Shown: positions 18,071-27,841 of the stretch, piece after piece
Layout: every line of letters starts with the position of its first letter
Position numbering within the stretch: position 1 is the first letter of the stretch
Assembly: GCA_002428445.1 (NCBI GenBank)
Contig: DIWJ01000058.1
Coordinates: forward strand, 21,094-85,093
DNA from: Syntrophaceae bacterium UBA6109
GTDB taxonomy: Bacteria; Desulfobacterota; Syntrophia; Syntrophales; UBA6109
Length of the DNA stretch: 64,000 nucleotides
Direction of reading: 5' to 3'
The notes under the pieces: model-generated
What the model was told of the DNA's origin: nothing
The model's database searches: none
Seen by the model: only the letters and a program-made list of their open reading frames with translations
Translations under genes and position numbers: made by a program

Positions 18071-19037
18071 CGATGGCTTCGACGAGCAGGGGAAGAAAGG
18101 TTGCCAGGTCCTCGACGGCGCCGTAATCGGCGATGCGGAAGATCGGGGCCTGGGGATCGCGGTTGACGGCGGCGATGCAGAGGGAGCCGCGCATGCCCGC
18201 GACGTGCTGGGCGGCGCCGGAGATGCCGCAGGCGATATAGAGTTTCGGCGCGACGGTCTTTCCCGTCTGCCCCACCTGGAGGCGACCGTCCAGCCAGCCG
18301 GCGTCACAGGCTGCCCGCGAGCCGGCGACGGCGGAATGCGGAAAGAGCCTCGCCAGGTCCTCGACCAGGGTTAGATTCTCCGGCGACCCGAGACCCTTCC
18401 CGGCGGCGACGATAACGTCGGCCTCGGAAAGGCGGGTCCCGCCGGTCTCCGCCTCGATCGTTCCCAGCGGCGCGATCCTGCCGGCGGGCGAAGCTCCGGC
18501 GTCGATTTCTTCCACTTCCGTTCCGGTGCGTCCCTTCCGCGGCGGCGCAATCGCCTTCACCGCGCCGGGCAGAACCGTGACGACGGCCGGAAGGGTCTGC
18601 GGTTCCACATCCATGCGGAGCTTGCCGTTCCAGGCCGGCCGGGAAAAGACGGCGGCGCCGCCTTCCAGCCGGAAGGCCTCGACGGCCGTGATGCAGGCGC
18701 CGTCCAGGCGCATCGCGAGACCCGGCGCAAAGTCCGCCCCGCGCGAACTGTGGGCGAGGACGATGAACGCCGCCTTCCCGGCTTTGAGAACGGGGGCCAG
18801 CGACGCCACCCAGGTTTCGGAGCAGTACCGTGCCATTGCCGTGCCCGTGACAACGGTCACGGGCAGACCGGCGGCGTCCGCCTCCATGCGGTTACGGTCG
18901 CCGGCGCCGGGCAGGACGAGGCGAACGGGGAGGCGGAGAGCCTCTCCCAGCTGCCCGGCGAAGGCGGCGGCTTCAAACGATGCGGGGGTCACGCCACCCT
19001 GATCGATTTCAGCGATGACGATGATCGTTCCTTCCAT
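18042..19037 (-). CDS. etfA: Electron transfer flavoprotein alpha subunit
   Basis: 331 residues from the ATG at 19037, preceded by GGAGGGAG. The C-terminal FAD domain is textbook: VGQTGKTVAPKLYIACGISG, then AAQHVAGM, AAVNRDPQAPIFRIADYGAV. ETF collects electrons from acyl-CoA or other dehydrogenases and passes them to an ETF-quinone oxidoreductase or a bifurcating partner. The gene lies 7 bases after etfB. No dehydrogenase partner is encoded beside it; a PNPOx-like protein and an amidinotransferase precede it. The motif LSEADVIVAAGKGLGSPENL is also typical of the domain start. Which dehydrogenase feeds it is unknown. Confidence 0.93.
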   Translation of the reverse strand: MEGTIIVIAEIDQGGVTPASFEAAAFAGQLGEALRLPVRLVLPGAGDRNRMEADAAGLPVTVVTGTAMARYCSETWVASLAPVLKAGKAAFIVLAHSSRGADFAPGLAMRLDGACITAVEAFRLEGGAAVFSRPAWNGKLRMDVEPQTLPAVVTVLPGAVKAIAPPRKGRTGTEVEEIDAGASPAGRIAPLGTIEAETGGTRLSEADVIVAAGKGLGSPENLTLVEDLARLFPHSAVAGSRAACDAGWLDGRLQVGQTGKTVAPKLYIACGISGAAQHVAGMRGSLCIAAVNRDPQAPIFRIADYGAVEDLATFLPLLVEAIEKRKRRSPA

Positions 19038-19044
19038 CTCCCTC

Positions 19045-19851
19045 CTACAAGAGCCCGCGCTGGTGCAGCGCGCGGGCAAGTCGCTCGGCCTTTTCGGACG
19101 GCGTCCCCGTGAGGATCGCTCCCTTGGGAGCTGCGTCCGGAGCGCAGAGGCGGAGAAGCCGCTCCCGCGGCGCCGTCCGCGGCAGGTCTTCGGCGCGGAT
19201 CGTGACGAGGGGCTGTGAACGGGCGCGCAGGACGTGGGAAAGCGCGGGGTAACGGGGCCGGTTGATGCCGGACTGCACGGAGACGAGCGCCGGCAGGAGG
19301 ATCGAGAATGCTTCCCTCGCCCCGCCCTCAAGCTCCCTCTCCACGCGGATCCGGTTTTCCGCGAGCTGCAGCGCCATGGCGGACGTGGCGCAGGGAACAT
19401 CCAGAAGTGAGGCGACGAGGGGCCCCACCTGGCCGAAGAGATCATCCTCCGCCACGGTCCCGGCGAGGATCAGGTCAAAGCGCCGGTCCCGTGCCCAACA
19501 CGCGATCAGGCCGGCCGTCTCGAGCGGCGGGCGCATCCGGCCGTCGTCCGTTGCGTGGTCCGTCGCGACATGGATGCCCTCGTCGGCGCCGAGTTCCAGT
19601 GCCCGCTTCAGGACTTGGGCGACGCGGCCGGGGCCGACGGAGAGCGCGGAGATCGTCGTGCCGGGCCGGGCTTCGCGGATCCTCAGGGCCTCCTCCATGG
19701 CGTACTCGTCGTAGCGGTTCATCCGCCAGGAGGGCCGGCCGCCGACCTTCGCGCCGAGGCCGGATTCGTCCGGCGCGACCGGTGCGTCCATGTCGGGGAC
19801 CTGCTTGATGCAGACGAGGATTCTCAGACAGGACGTATTGTTCTTCGCCAT
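19045..19851 (-). CDS. etfB: Electron transfer flavoprotein beta subunit
   Basis: 268 residues from ATG 19851. The N-terminus RILVCIKQVPDMDAPVAPDESG and the AMP-site region MNRYDEYAMEEALRIRE followed by SVGPGRVAQVLKRALELGAD are diagnostic. The C-terminal recognition loop that docks on dehydrogenases is present but divergent. An earlier in-frame ATG (19866) is possible; neither has a strong Shine-Dalgarno. It is followed 7 bases later by etfA. The subunit binds AMP (or FAD in bifurcating ETFs); I cannot tell from sequence reading alone which kind this is. Confidence 0.92.
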   Translation of the reverse strand: MAKNNTSCLRILVCIKQVPDMDAPVAPDESGLGAKVGGRPSWRMNRYDEYAMEEALRIREARPGTTISALSVGPGRVAQVLKRALELGADEGIHVATDHATDDGRMRPPLETAGLIACWARDRRFDLILAGTVAEDDLFGQVGPLVASLLDVPCATSAMALQLAENRIRVERELEGGAREAFSILLPALVSVQSGINRPRYPALSHVLRARSQPLVTIRAEDLPRTAPRERLLRLCAPDAAPKGAILTGTPSEKAERLARALHQRGLL

Positions 19852-19900
19852 AGGCACATCGTCCATGAAGCCAAAGCATACAGGCCTGATATCCCCCGCG

Positions 19901-20341
19901 CTATGGAAACGGGACCCACGGCCCGGGATGGACATTGTTCTCCCATGTCCAGAAATGAAAAAATCCGGCGGCAATCCTGAAGACCACGATGGTCGGAGAG
20001 TCGGGAGCCCCTGTTCCGATCTCTTTCAGCCATGGAAATTTCTCGTACAGCTTCTTGCGGATGCCCATGTCTTTTACGAGTTCAACCTTGCCCGCAATAC
20101 GCAGGATCGTGCCGATATCCTCGCCCTGGTTTGTGCCCGGACGATGGAAGGCGATTTCCACGTTGGGATTGGCCAGGAGTTGAGAGGCAAGCGGCTTCAC
20201 GATCGAGGTATACAGATAGATCCCGCTTCCGTCTGCAAGCCAGGCGGTCATGGGCCGCACATGCGGCTTCTCGCCTTCCGCCGTTGCGAGATAGCCGTTG
20301 GGATTTTCGTCGATAAAGCGAATGCAATCTTCAAGAGTCAT
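19901..20341 (-). CDS. Pyridoxamine-phosphate-oxidase-like flavin/heme-binding protein
   Basis: 146 residues from ATG 20341, eight bases after AGGAGG; a second ATG at 20350 is too close to that site. The fold is the split beta-barrel of PNPOx-like proteins: MTLEDCIRFIDENPNGYLAT (start helix and strand), PHVRPMTAWLADGSGIYLYT, and VEIAFHRPGTNQGEDIGTILRIAGKVELV. Members bind FMN, F420 or heme and reduce or scavenge small molecules. It sits between the amidinotransferase (23 bases) and etfB (49 bases) on the same strand, so it is probably part of that operon. Its substrate is unknown. Confidence 0.8.
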   Translation of the reverse strand: MTLEDCIRFIDENPNGYLATAEGEKPHVRPMTAWLADGSGIYLYTSIVKPLASQLLANPNVEIAFHRPGTNQGEDIGTILRIAGKVELVKDMGIRKKLYEKFPWLKEIGTGAPDSPTIVVFRIAAGFFHFWTWENNVHPGPWVPFP

Positions 20342-20364
20342 ACCGACCATACCCTCCTCAGGAT

Positions 20365-21435
20365 TCAGGGATCGCGGGTCAGGACTGCGGTAAGACACCG
20401 CGCCGAGCTCCCGTACTCGATGGTGGTGTTGAGAGGGATCGCGATCACCTCCATGCCCCGCTTTCGATAGGCATCGGCGATTCTCCCATACTGCTCTGCA
20501 ACGATAATCGTATGGGGATCGATGGAAAGATTGTTGGCCCCCGCGCTCTCGTCGGGCGCCACTTCGATTTTGTCCCAGCTCTTGAGGGGTTTCGGCAAGC
20601 CATCCAGAAGCGCTGCGGGGCAATACGTGAGGAGCCCGGGTCGATTGAGGCTCAGGACCCAATCCAAATGGAATCGTTCAGGGGCCAGACGGATGACGTG
20701 GATCTTGTACTCGGGACCCAGAAACTGCTTCAGCCACTCCACCCCGCGGGGACTCGACGCATTTCCCGAAATGCCCACATACACGTTCGAGCCGTCAGCC
20801 ATGATATCCCCGTTTTCGAGATAGAGATCGTCATCAGCATAGTGGGGGGAAGGCGGCGGCGAGGCGGCATAGGTGACGTCCGCGCCCTTGATCAACTCCT
20901 CCAGGACGGGGCGTACCGCCCAAACCTGTTTGCGGCGGAAAGGGTATCGGAATGAGTTGAGGAGGATCACCTTCGTTCCGACGACCCGGAAGAAATCGGC
21001 GCCGCCGAAGAGCATCGTTCCTCTCTGGATTTCGGTCAGGAAGCCCTGCTCCTCGGGGTGTGCCAGGGGCCTTGTGCGGTGAACTGCGACGCCGTGGTCC
21101 TGCAGCACCTTCACGTGTCGCTCGATCTGTTCTCTGAGACGGGCGAGAATCTCCGGCCCGAAGTCGGCCGTTTTCTTTCCCGCAGCTTGCTTCAAGAGAT
21201 CCACCTCCCATTTGGGCAGCCATTTCATCGCCGGGAAGTAGTCCATTTCAACGGTATCATCCACAATCCCGACGACGGTCTCTCTCAGACGTCCCCATTC
21301 GTTATAGACGCCTATTTTTCTTGCCGTCTTCACTCCTGCGGATCCCCCATTACCGGCGATTGCCGGTTTGAAAGATGCGGACACTGTTGCCGCTTCTGCC
21401 CCCAGGACAGGACCCGGGAAAGTTCTGCGATCCAT
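20365..21435 (-). CDS. Amidinotransferase/guanidino-modifying-enzyme family protein
   Basis: 356 residues of the pentein fold that modifies guanidino groups. The catalytic set is visible: the E207-N-G-D210 loop (LENGDIMAD), H256-L-D258 (FHLDWVL) and the C-terminal nucleophile Cys347 in SSARCLTAVL. DFFRVVGTKVILLNSFRYP resembles glycine/inosamine amidinotransferases more than arginine deiminases. Residues 1-25 (MDRRTFPGPVLGAEAATVSA) look like a decayed Tat signal: twin Arg followed by TF, but a Pro and no long hydrophobic stretch. Activity could be glycine amidinotransferase, deiminase or dimethylargininase. It starts the operon leading to etfBA. Confidence 0.75.
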   Translation of the reverse strand: MDRRTFPGPVLGAEAATVSASFKPAIAGNGGSAGVKTARKIGVYNEWGRLRETVVGIVDDTVEMDYFPAMKWLPKWEVDLLKQAAGKKTADFGPEILARLREQIERHVKVLQDHGVAVHRTRPLAHPEEQGFLTEIQRGTMLFGGADFFRVVGTKVILLNSFRYPFRRKQVWAVRPVLEELIKGADVTYAASPPPSPHYADDDLYLENGDIMADGSNVYVGISGNASSPRGVEWLKQFLGPEYKIHVIRLAPERFHLDWVLSLNRPGLLTYCPAALLDGLPKPLKSWDKIEVAPDESAGANNLSIDPHTIIVAEQYGRIADAYRKRGMEVIAIPLNTTIEYGSSARCLTAVLTRDP

Positions 21436-21480
21436 GCTCTTCTTACTCCCCTCCCCAAAAAACGTTCATGGAAAGAATTC

Positions 21481-22838
<1,358 letters not shown>

Positions 22839-22842
<4 letters not shown>

Positions 22843-24599
22843 AGATTCCTTTCCCCCAGCGGTAGAAAGACCAGCACCTTCGTTCCCCGGCCGGGTGTGC
22901 TCTCCAGGCGGATCTCCCCGCCGTGCGCCTCGACGATCCTCTGCACAATGGCCATGCCCAGACCCGTCCCCGTGGGCCGGGTCGTGAAGTAGGGATCGAA
23001 GATGCGCTCCATGTCTTCGGGGGCGATGCCCTTGCCCGTGTCGGAGACGGCGATGCGCACGCGGCTGCCACCCTCCGGCGCCGCGCCCACCGTCAGCGTG
23101 CCGCCGCCCTCCATGGCCTGGATGGCATTGAGAAGCAGATTCAGAAGGACCTGGTGAAACCGGTCGGGATCGATCCGGACCGCGGGAAGGTCCGGATCGA
23201 ATTCCATCCCGATCTCGACGCCGGCCTTTGCGGCATCGGGTTCGATCACCTTGAGGGCGTGGCGGATGAGCTCGGGCAGGGCCGTATCCCGGCGCTGCAC
23301 GTTCACGGGGCGGGAGAATTCCAGCAACTGCCCGATGACGCGGTTCAGGCGCTCCACTTCGTTGACCATGACGTCGGCGATGCGGCCGTCTTCGGCGTTT
23401 TGACGGTAGCGCTCCTTGAAATAGGTGGCGAACCCCTTGATCGAACTCAAGGGGTTGCGGATCTCGTGGGCGACCCCCGCGGCGAGGCTTCCCAGGGAGG
23501 CCAGGCGGCGGTTCCTCTCGACCTCCTCCTGGAGGCGGCGGATTTCCGAGGTGTCGCGGAAGAGGAGGATCTTGCCCTGCGAATCTCCCGAATCCTCCCG
23601 CAGGGTGGCGGCGATGATCTCCATCGGGATCGTCTTGTCCCCGATCGGTACATCCGCCTCTTTTTCGATCACCGCCGGATGCTGTTTCAACCGTTCGAGC
23701 AATTCGAGAAAGGCGTCCGGCAGATGCGCGGCCGCCGGCTTTCCCGGCAGATTTCCGGATGCGCAGCCGAGGATCGCCTCGGCCTGGTCGTTGCAGGAAC
23801 TGATGACGCCCGCATCGTCCACGACGGCGAGGGCGATCGGCATGTGGCGGACGAGGCTGTCGGAAAAGGCGCGGACCCGGGAAAGCGACGAACGCGCCGC
23901 GCGGTAGCCGGCGGCGAGGTACAGGGAAACGACGCCGGAGAATCCGATGAGGAGGAGGATCGCGGCCATCCAGAGGCTCTGCGCCAGATCCTTCTTGCGG
24001 GCGGCCTCGATAGGTCCCATATCCAGGCCGACGAAGATGACGAGGCCGCGCGGCGGGGCCGGCGGCTCTTGGCGGGGGGAAGGCCAGAAACCGGGGGGAC
24101 CGCGGCGGTGGAAATCAGGCGGGCCGTCGGTGCCTGGAGCGAAGCGGCGATACACTTCAAAGGTATCGGCTTCGCCCGGATTGGAAATCTGGCGCCACTG
24201 CGGCCGATCCTCGGCGGCGATCTTCCCGAGATCGAGATCGGCCCCGTAGGTTTCTCCGATCATCGAGGGGTCGCTGTCGGCAAGAATCCGGCCCCGGTCG
24301 TCGGTCACGATGAAATAGTCGATGTCCGGCTGCTGGGCGGTTTCCATGAGGAGTTTCTGGAGCTGGAAGAGACCCCAGTCCATCCCCAGGCCCGTCCGGG
24401 CCCCCGCTTCAAAAGAGCGGATCAGCACCGCCCCTTTTTCGACAAGGAGTCTGGTTGTCTGCTCGCGCTGCCTGCCGATGTCCTGAAGGGCAATGAAGAC
24501 GAACAGCGGCAGGAGCACCGCCGCCGCGCCGAGGATGAGCCAGGGCGAAACGCCGGCCCAGAATCTTTTTTTGCGGAAAGGCCTTTCCTGTTCCGTCAT
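22839..24599 (-). CDS. Membrane sensor histidine kinase (ZraS/NtrB-like) with PAS domain
   Basis: 586 residues from ATG 24599, preceded by GAGAGG; an ATG ten codons earlier is less likely. TM1 is at about 20-40, a periplasmic sensor at about 45-200 (with a Pro/Gly-rich stretch, PPDFHRRGPPGFWPS), TM2 at about 205-225, a PAS domain (about 245-350), HisKA with AGVAHEIRNPLSSIKGF (phospho-His), and the HATPase with N-box LLNAIQAM, G1 VSDTGKGI and G2 GTGLGMAIV. In ZraS-like systems the periplasmic part senses Zn2+ or envelope stress. It forms an operon with the response regulator and is divergent from the ZraP-like gene. Confidence 0.9.
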
Positions 24600-24644
24600 A
24601 ACCCTCTCACGTGGATACTTTGTAGTCATCTGGATACCATAATC

Positions 24645-24659
24645 GGATATTTGATATCC
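24645..24659. promoter_or_regulatory. Palindromic candidate operator for the ZraR-type regulator
   Basis: The perfect palindrome GGATAT-TTG-ATATCC lies in the divergent region, with GGATAC half-site copies at 24613-24618 and 24632-24637. It is about 110 bases upstream of the -24/-12 promoter, the usual position for an enhancer-binding protein. The assignment to this regulator is inference from position. Confidence 0.55.
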
Positions 24660-24754
24660 ATTTTTTCTGGCCTCAGGAAAGAACGCGAAAGCCCTCTCCC
24701 GCCCAGCTAAGTAGAATCATTTGTCGATACAACAGGTTGGATGAATAATCCGCC

Positions 24755-24771
24755 TTGGCACGGGCCTTGCT
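24755..24771 (+). promoter_or_regulatory. Sigma-54 (-24/-12) promoter of the ZraP-like gene
   Basis: TTGGCAC-GGGCC-TTGCT has GG and GC separated by exactly 10 bases, a full match to the consensus TGGCAC-N5-TTGCW. The start codon lies 46 bases downstream, with AAGGAGC before it. Confidence 0.9.
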
Positions 24772-24816
24772 CATATCCAAGGCAAAAGCAAAAATAATTC
24801 CCAAGGAGCATGAAAT

Positions 24817-25347
24817 ATGAAGAAATTCACAACGATTTTCACAGCGGCAATCTTTGTCGTCCTCGTCGCCGCGTCGGCTTTTGCCTACGGTCCGGGCGGC
24901 GGAAGAGGGGCCTGCGCCGGCGGCGCCTGCCTCGGCGGCGATCCCGTCCAGGCGGCGGAGAAACTGGGCCTCACGGCGGAACAGACGGCCAAGATCAAGG
25001 AACTGCGCGAGCAGCATCTGAAGGACATCAAGCCTCTTCAGGACAAGATCTTCAGCAAGCGCGGCGATCTTCGCCTCCTGTGGCTGGAGAAGAACCCCAA
25101 CCAGGAGAAGATCCTGGCCCTCCAGAAGGAGCTCCGCGATGTCCGCGGTCAGCTCCAGGAAAAGTCGACGACGCTGCGTCTGACGGTATACAACCTGCTG
25201 ACTCCCGAACAGAAGGACAAGGTCAAGACCGCCTTTACGGGAAGAGGCATGGGCCATGGCCCGCGGTACGGCATGGCGGCAGGCCGCGGCGGCAAGAGTT
25301 TCGGTCCCGACGGTTGTCCGGGACGCGGCATGAGAGGCAACTGGTAA
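24817..25347 (+). CDS. ZraP-like periplasmic metal-binding/chaperone protein (Spy/CpxP superfamily)
   Basis: 176 residues. A signal peptide (1 to about 23, MKKFTTIFTAAIFVVLVAAS then AFA) precedes a Gly/Cys-rich linker (GACAGGACLGG), a helical core with the LGLTAEQTAKIKELREQH and LYNLLTPEQKDKV-type repeats typical of Spy/CpxP/ZraP, and a Gly/His/Arg-rich tail (GMGHGPRYGMAAGRGG) ending with a further Cys. ZraP binds Zn2+, acts as a chaperone and dampens ZraS. Here it is divergent from the kinase gene, under a consensus sigma-54 promoter, the same arrangement as in enterobacterial zraP-zraSR. It is followed by a terminator. Confidence 0.88.
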   Translation: MKKFTTIFTAAIFVVLVAASAFAYGPGGGRGACAGGACLGGDPVQAAEKLGLTAEQTAKIKELREQHLKDIKPLQDKIFSKRGDLRLLWLEKNPNQEKILALQKELRDVRGQLQEKSTTLRLTVYNLLTPEQKDKVKTAFTGRGMGHGPRYGMAAGRGGKSFGPDGCPGRGMRGNW

Positions 25348-25376
25348 ACCCCTTCACTAACCTTCCTCCTTTCTCC

Positions 25377-25412
25377 GGCCGGGAAGTCTCTTCGAATTCC
25401 CGGCCTTTTTTT
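25377..25412 (+). terminator. Rho-independent terminator of the ZraP-like gene
   Basis: Nine-bp perfect stem GGCCGGGAA / TTCCCGGCC with an 11-base loop, followed by seven T. Confidence 0.93.
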
Positions 25413-25446
25413 GCCCGTTTTTTCCTCCCGCCTGCCTTCGAGATTG

Positions 25447-25474
25447 TTGCGAAGCGTCCCCGGTGTGCTATAGT
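25447..25474 (+). promoter_or_regulatory. Candidate sigma-70 promoter of nhaA
   Basis: -35 TTGCGA and -10 TATAGT are separated by 16 bases; an extended -10 TGC directly precedes the -10. It lies 76 bases upstream of the nhaA start and after the previous terminator. Confidence 0.55.
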
Positions 25475-25549
25475 TTCAACGTGGCGTGACAGTTTTCACG
25501 GAGGCTGTTGCGCGCGCATGCCGCGGGAATGGAAGCGGAGGAGGAGACG

Positions 25550-26902
25550 ATGCAAACCGAACGGTATCCCCTCGAATCTCTTTTCGAAAAGATCCTCAGC
25601 CCCTTCGAGAGATTCCTCCGTCAGACGACGGCGGGCGGCGTCATCCTCATGGCCGCGACCGTCCTCACCCTTGTGGTCGCCAATTCCCCATGGGGGGCCG
25701 GTTTCCGGCAATTCTGGGAGCAGGCGTTTCGGCTGGAGTTCGGCGTCCATTCTCTCGAAATGCCGATGCGGCACTGGATCAACGAAGGGCTCATGGCCTT
25801 CTTCTTCCTGCTCGTCGGCCTTGAACTCAAGCGCGAGGTCATGGTGGGGGAACTGTCTTCCCGGAAAGACGCGATTCTTCCCGTCGCCGGGGCCCTCGGC
25901 GGCATGATCGTCCCGGCCGCCATTTATGTCCTGCTGAATCCAGCCGGGCCTGCGGCTGCGGGCTGGGGCATCCCCATGGCGACGGACATCGCCTTTGCCA
26001 TCGGCATCCTGGTCCTCCTGTCCTGGCGCATTCCACGCAGCCTGATCGTTTTTCTTGTGGCGCTGGCCATCGCCGACGACATCGGCGCGGTCCTGATCAT
26101 CGCTTTCTTCTACACAACCTCCCTGAACATGGCCGCGCTGGGCGCCGCCGGCGTTCTCTTCGCGCTCCTGGTTCTGCTGAACCGGGGCGGCGTCCGGAGA
26201 TCCCTGCCCTACGCGATCCTGGGCATTCTGCTCTGGATCAGTATGCTGAAATCGGGTGTCCATGCGACGATCGCCGGCATTCTCCTGGCCTTCACCATTC
26301 CCGCCCGCCCCGTTTTCTCCCCCGGCCAGTTCGATTTCTGCCTGACGAAGCTTCAGGGCGCCCTCCACGGGCACACGGCAGACCTGGAAATGCAGGACCT
26401 TCCCCTCAGCGATCCGCGCATGTCCGTCATCGCCCAGAATGTGGAGTCTGTGGCGAGGGCCGTGCAATCGCCCCAGCAGCTCATGGAGCTCGCTATCGGG
26501 AACTGGGTGACATTTTTCATCATCCCCCTGTTTGCCTTTGCCAACGCCGGCATCGACTTTGCGGAAATCCGCCTCGGCGAGGCCCTGGCCCATCCTGTCG
26601 CGCTCGGGATTGTTCTCGGCCTGGTCCTCGGCAAGTTCATCGGAATTTCAGGCGCGGCCTGGCTTGCGGCGAAGACGGGCATCGCCCAGCTGCCCAGCGG
26701 GGTAAAGTGGAGGCAGTTCTGCGGCGTCGCCTGGCTGGGCGGCATCGGATTTACGATGTCGCTCTTCATCGGCGAGCTCGCCTTTCAACGGGACCCGCTG
26801 TTCATGGAGGAGGCCAAAATCGGCATCCTGTTTTCATCGGTCCTGGCGGCCGCGATCGGCCTGACGTGGCTCCTCCTGAGCAGCCCGCGGCGGAAGGAGT
26901 GA
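25550..26902 (+). CDS. nhaA: Na+/H+ antiporter NhaA
   Basis: 450 residues from ATG 25550, preceded by GGAGGAGGAG. It exchanges external protons for internal Na+ at the inner membrane, controlling pH and salt. The ion-site helices are intact: MATDIAFAIGILVLLSW (TM IV) and ALAIADDIGAVLIIAFFY with the paired Asp residues of TM V; PGGAGGAL-like N-terminal loops and WLGGIGFTMSLFIGELAF (TM XI) are also typical. It is somewhat longer than the E. coli protein (about 388), mainly from a cytoplasmic loop around residues 260-300, common in longer NhaA proteins. It is monocistronic. Confidence 0.95.
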   Translation: MQTERYPLESLFEKILSPFERFLRQTTAGGVILMAATVLTLVVANSPWGAGFRQFWEQAFRLEFGVHSLEMPMRHWINEGLMAFFFLLVGLELKREVMVGELSSRKDAILPVAGALGGMIVPAAIYVLLNPAGPAAAGWGIPMATDIAFAIGILVLLSWRIPRSLIVFLVALAIADDIGAVLIIAFFYTTSLNMAALGAAGVLFALLVLLNRGGVRRSLPYAILGILLWISMLKSGVHATIAGILLAFTIPARPVFSPGQFDFCLTKLQGALHGHTADLEMQDLPLSDPRMSVIAQNVESVARAVQSPQQLMELAIGNWVTFFIIPLFAFANAGIDFAEIRLGEALAHPVALGIVLGLVLGKFIGISGAAWLAAKTGIAQLPSGVKWRQFCGVAWLGGIGFTMSLFIGELAFQRDPLFMEEAKIGILFSSVLAAAIGLTWLLLSSPRRKE

Positions 26903-27187
26903 GAGCCTGTTCCCTATGTCACGATTACTGAACGGTATGCCCCTCGATTGATCGGAGCGTGCGGTTGTGGGACCTTCGAAGGGTGGCAGCCATTTGCTTC
27001 GTTCGAGCGGCTCTCCACAAATTTTCCTGCTTTGCCGCCGGATGGGCAAAGGCCTGGGAAAAAACTCGAAATCAGAAAAACGATCTATATAAGACGACCA
27101 ACTCACTTATTATAAGCGGTTTACGAACAACGGTGCGCTCCCAGCGGACAGCATCAAGCGTTTTAGAAACATCTATTCCTAATGGAT
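26903..27187. other. Intergenic boundary of the AT-richer insert
   Basis: Between the nhaA stop and the stop of the convergent TOPRIM-like gene I see no coding sequence. The composition changes from GC-rich to AT-rich at about 27050 (a run such as ATCTATATAAGACGACCAAC). No integrase, tRNA or clear direct repeat is visible. A run of short palindromic words is not strong enough to name. Confidence 0.5.
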
Positions 27188-27841
27188 TCAACACTGCGGA
27201 GCGGTGGTGCTTCCAAACCATTGCCTAAGTACCGTCTTCAGTTTTAAAAAGGAAAGATCTGTGCACCTATCTATACTCACTCGCTCTGCGAGCTTTTTGT
27301 AAAGTGCTGCTGAATCCGGCTTTCCGGAAATACGAAGTGCCGCCTTCAATGCCTCTTTGGGATGGTTTGGCTTTGCCTCTCCCGACTGCATCCATCCTTT
27401 CTGAAGAAGCCATTTTCTCAAAGAAGGGTGCCGGGCGGACCATCCGGTGACCGCATCAACATGCGGCGAATCGCTCCAAACCCAACTTTCCACTTCCGGT
27501 TCGATGACTATTGCGGCGGCGCGATTCTCCCAACCGCCGCAGTGCAAGCGGTACTCCAAATCTTCTTCCATTTCAGTTCTGATTTTCCGCCCTTCCTGGC
27601 CTGATCCTTCGTAGTCCATGACGATCAAAGCGTATCGCGCCCGATGGACGGCAAAACGGAGAAAGTCCGGCCCATCCAGAAAACATCCCGGATCGTGTTC
27701 CGGATGCGTATGAGGATCTTCCAGAGATATGGGACGAATGCCGATGGCTTGCGGGCGCGATAAAATGCCTATGAGTGCATACTCAATCTTTCTGTCTGCG
27801 GAAAGAACAATCAAGTCCTTTACCTGATTTGCAGGTGTCAT
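27188..27841 (-). CDS. TOPRIM/DUF4276-like protein, partner of the AAA ATPase (MAD4-like)
   Basis: 217 residues. I see a TOPRIM-like order of acidic residues: Glu20 in the first strand-helix (LIVLSADRKIEYAL), Asp76/Glu78 in VMDYEGSG, and E116/E118 with Trp120 and Asp124 in IEPEVESWVWSDSPH. The HPEHDPGC motif (47-53) and SDSPHVD are features I associate with proteins annotated as MAD4 of methylation-associated defence systems; that recollection should be checked. It overlaps the ATPase gene by ATGA, so the two are made as a pair. ATPase plus TOPRIM-like pairs such as OLD/PARIS act in anti-phage defence. No catalytic activity is proven here. Confidence 0.6.
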   Translation of the reverse strand: MTPANQVKDLIVLSADRKIEYALIGILSRPQAIGIRPISLEDPHTHPEHDPGCFLDGPDFLRFAVHRARYALIVMDYEGSGQEGRKIRTEMEEDLEYRLHCGGWENRAAAIVIEPEVESWVWSDSPHVDAVTGWSARHPSLRKWLLQKGWMQSGEAKPNHPKEALKAALRISGKPDSAALYKKLAERVSIDRCTDLSFLKLKTVLRQWFGSTTAPQC

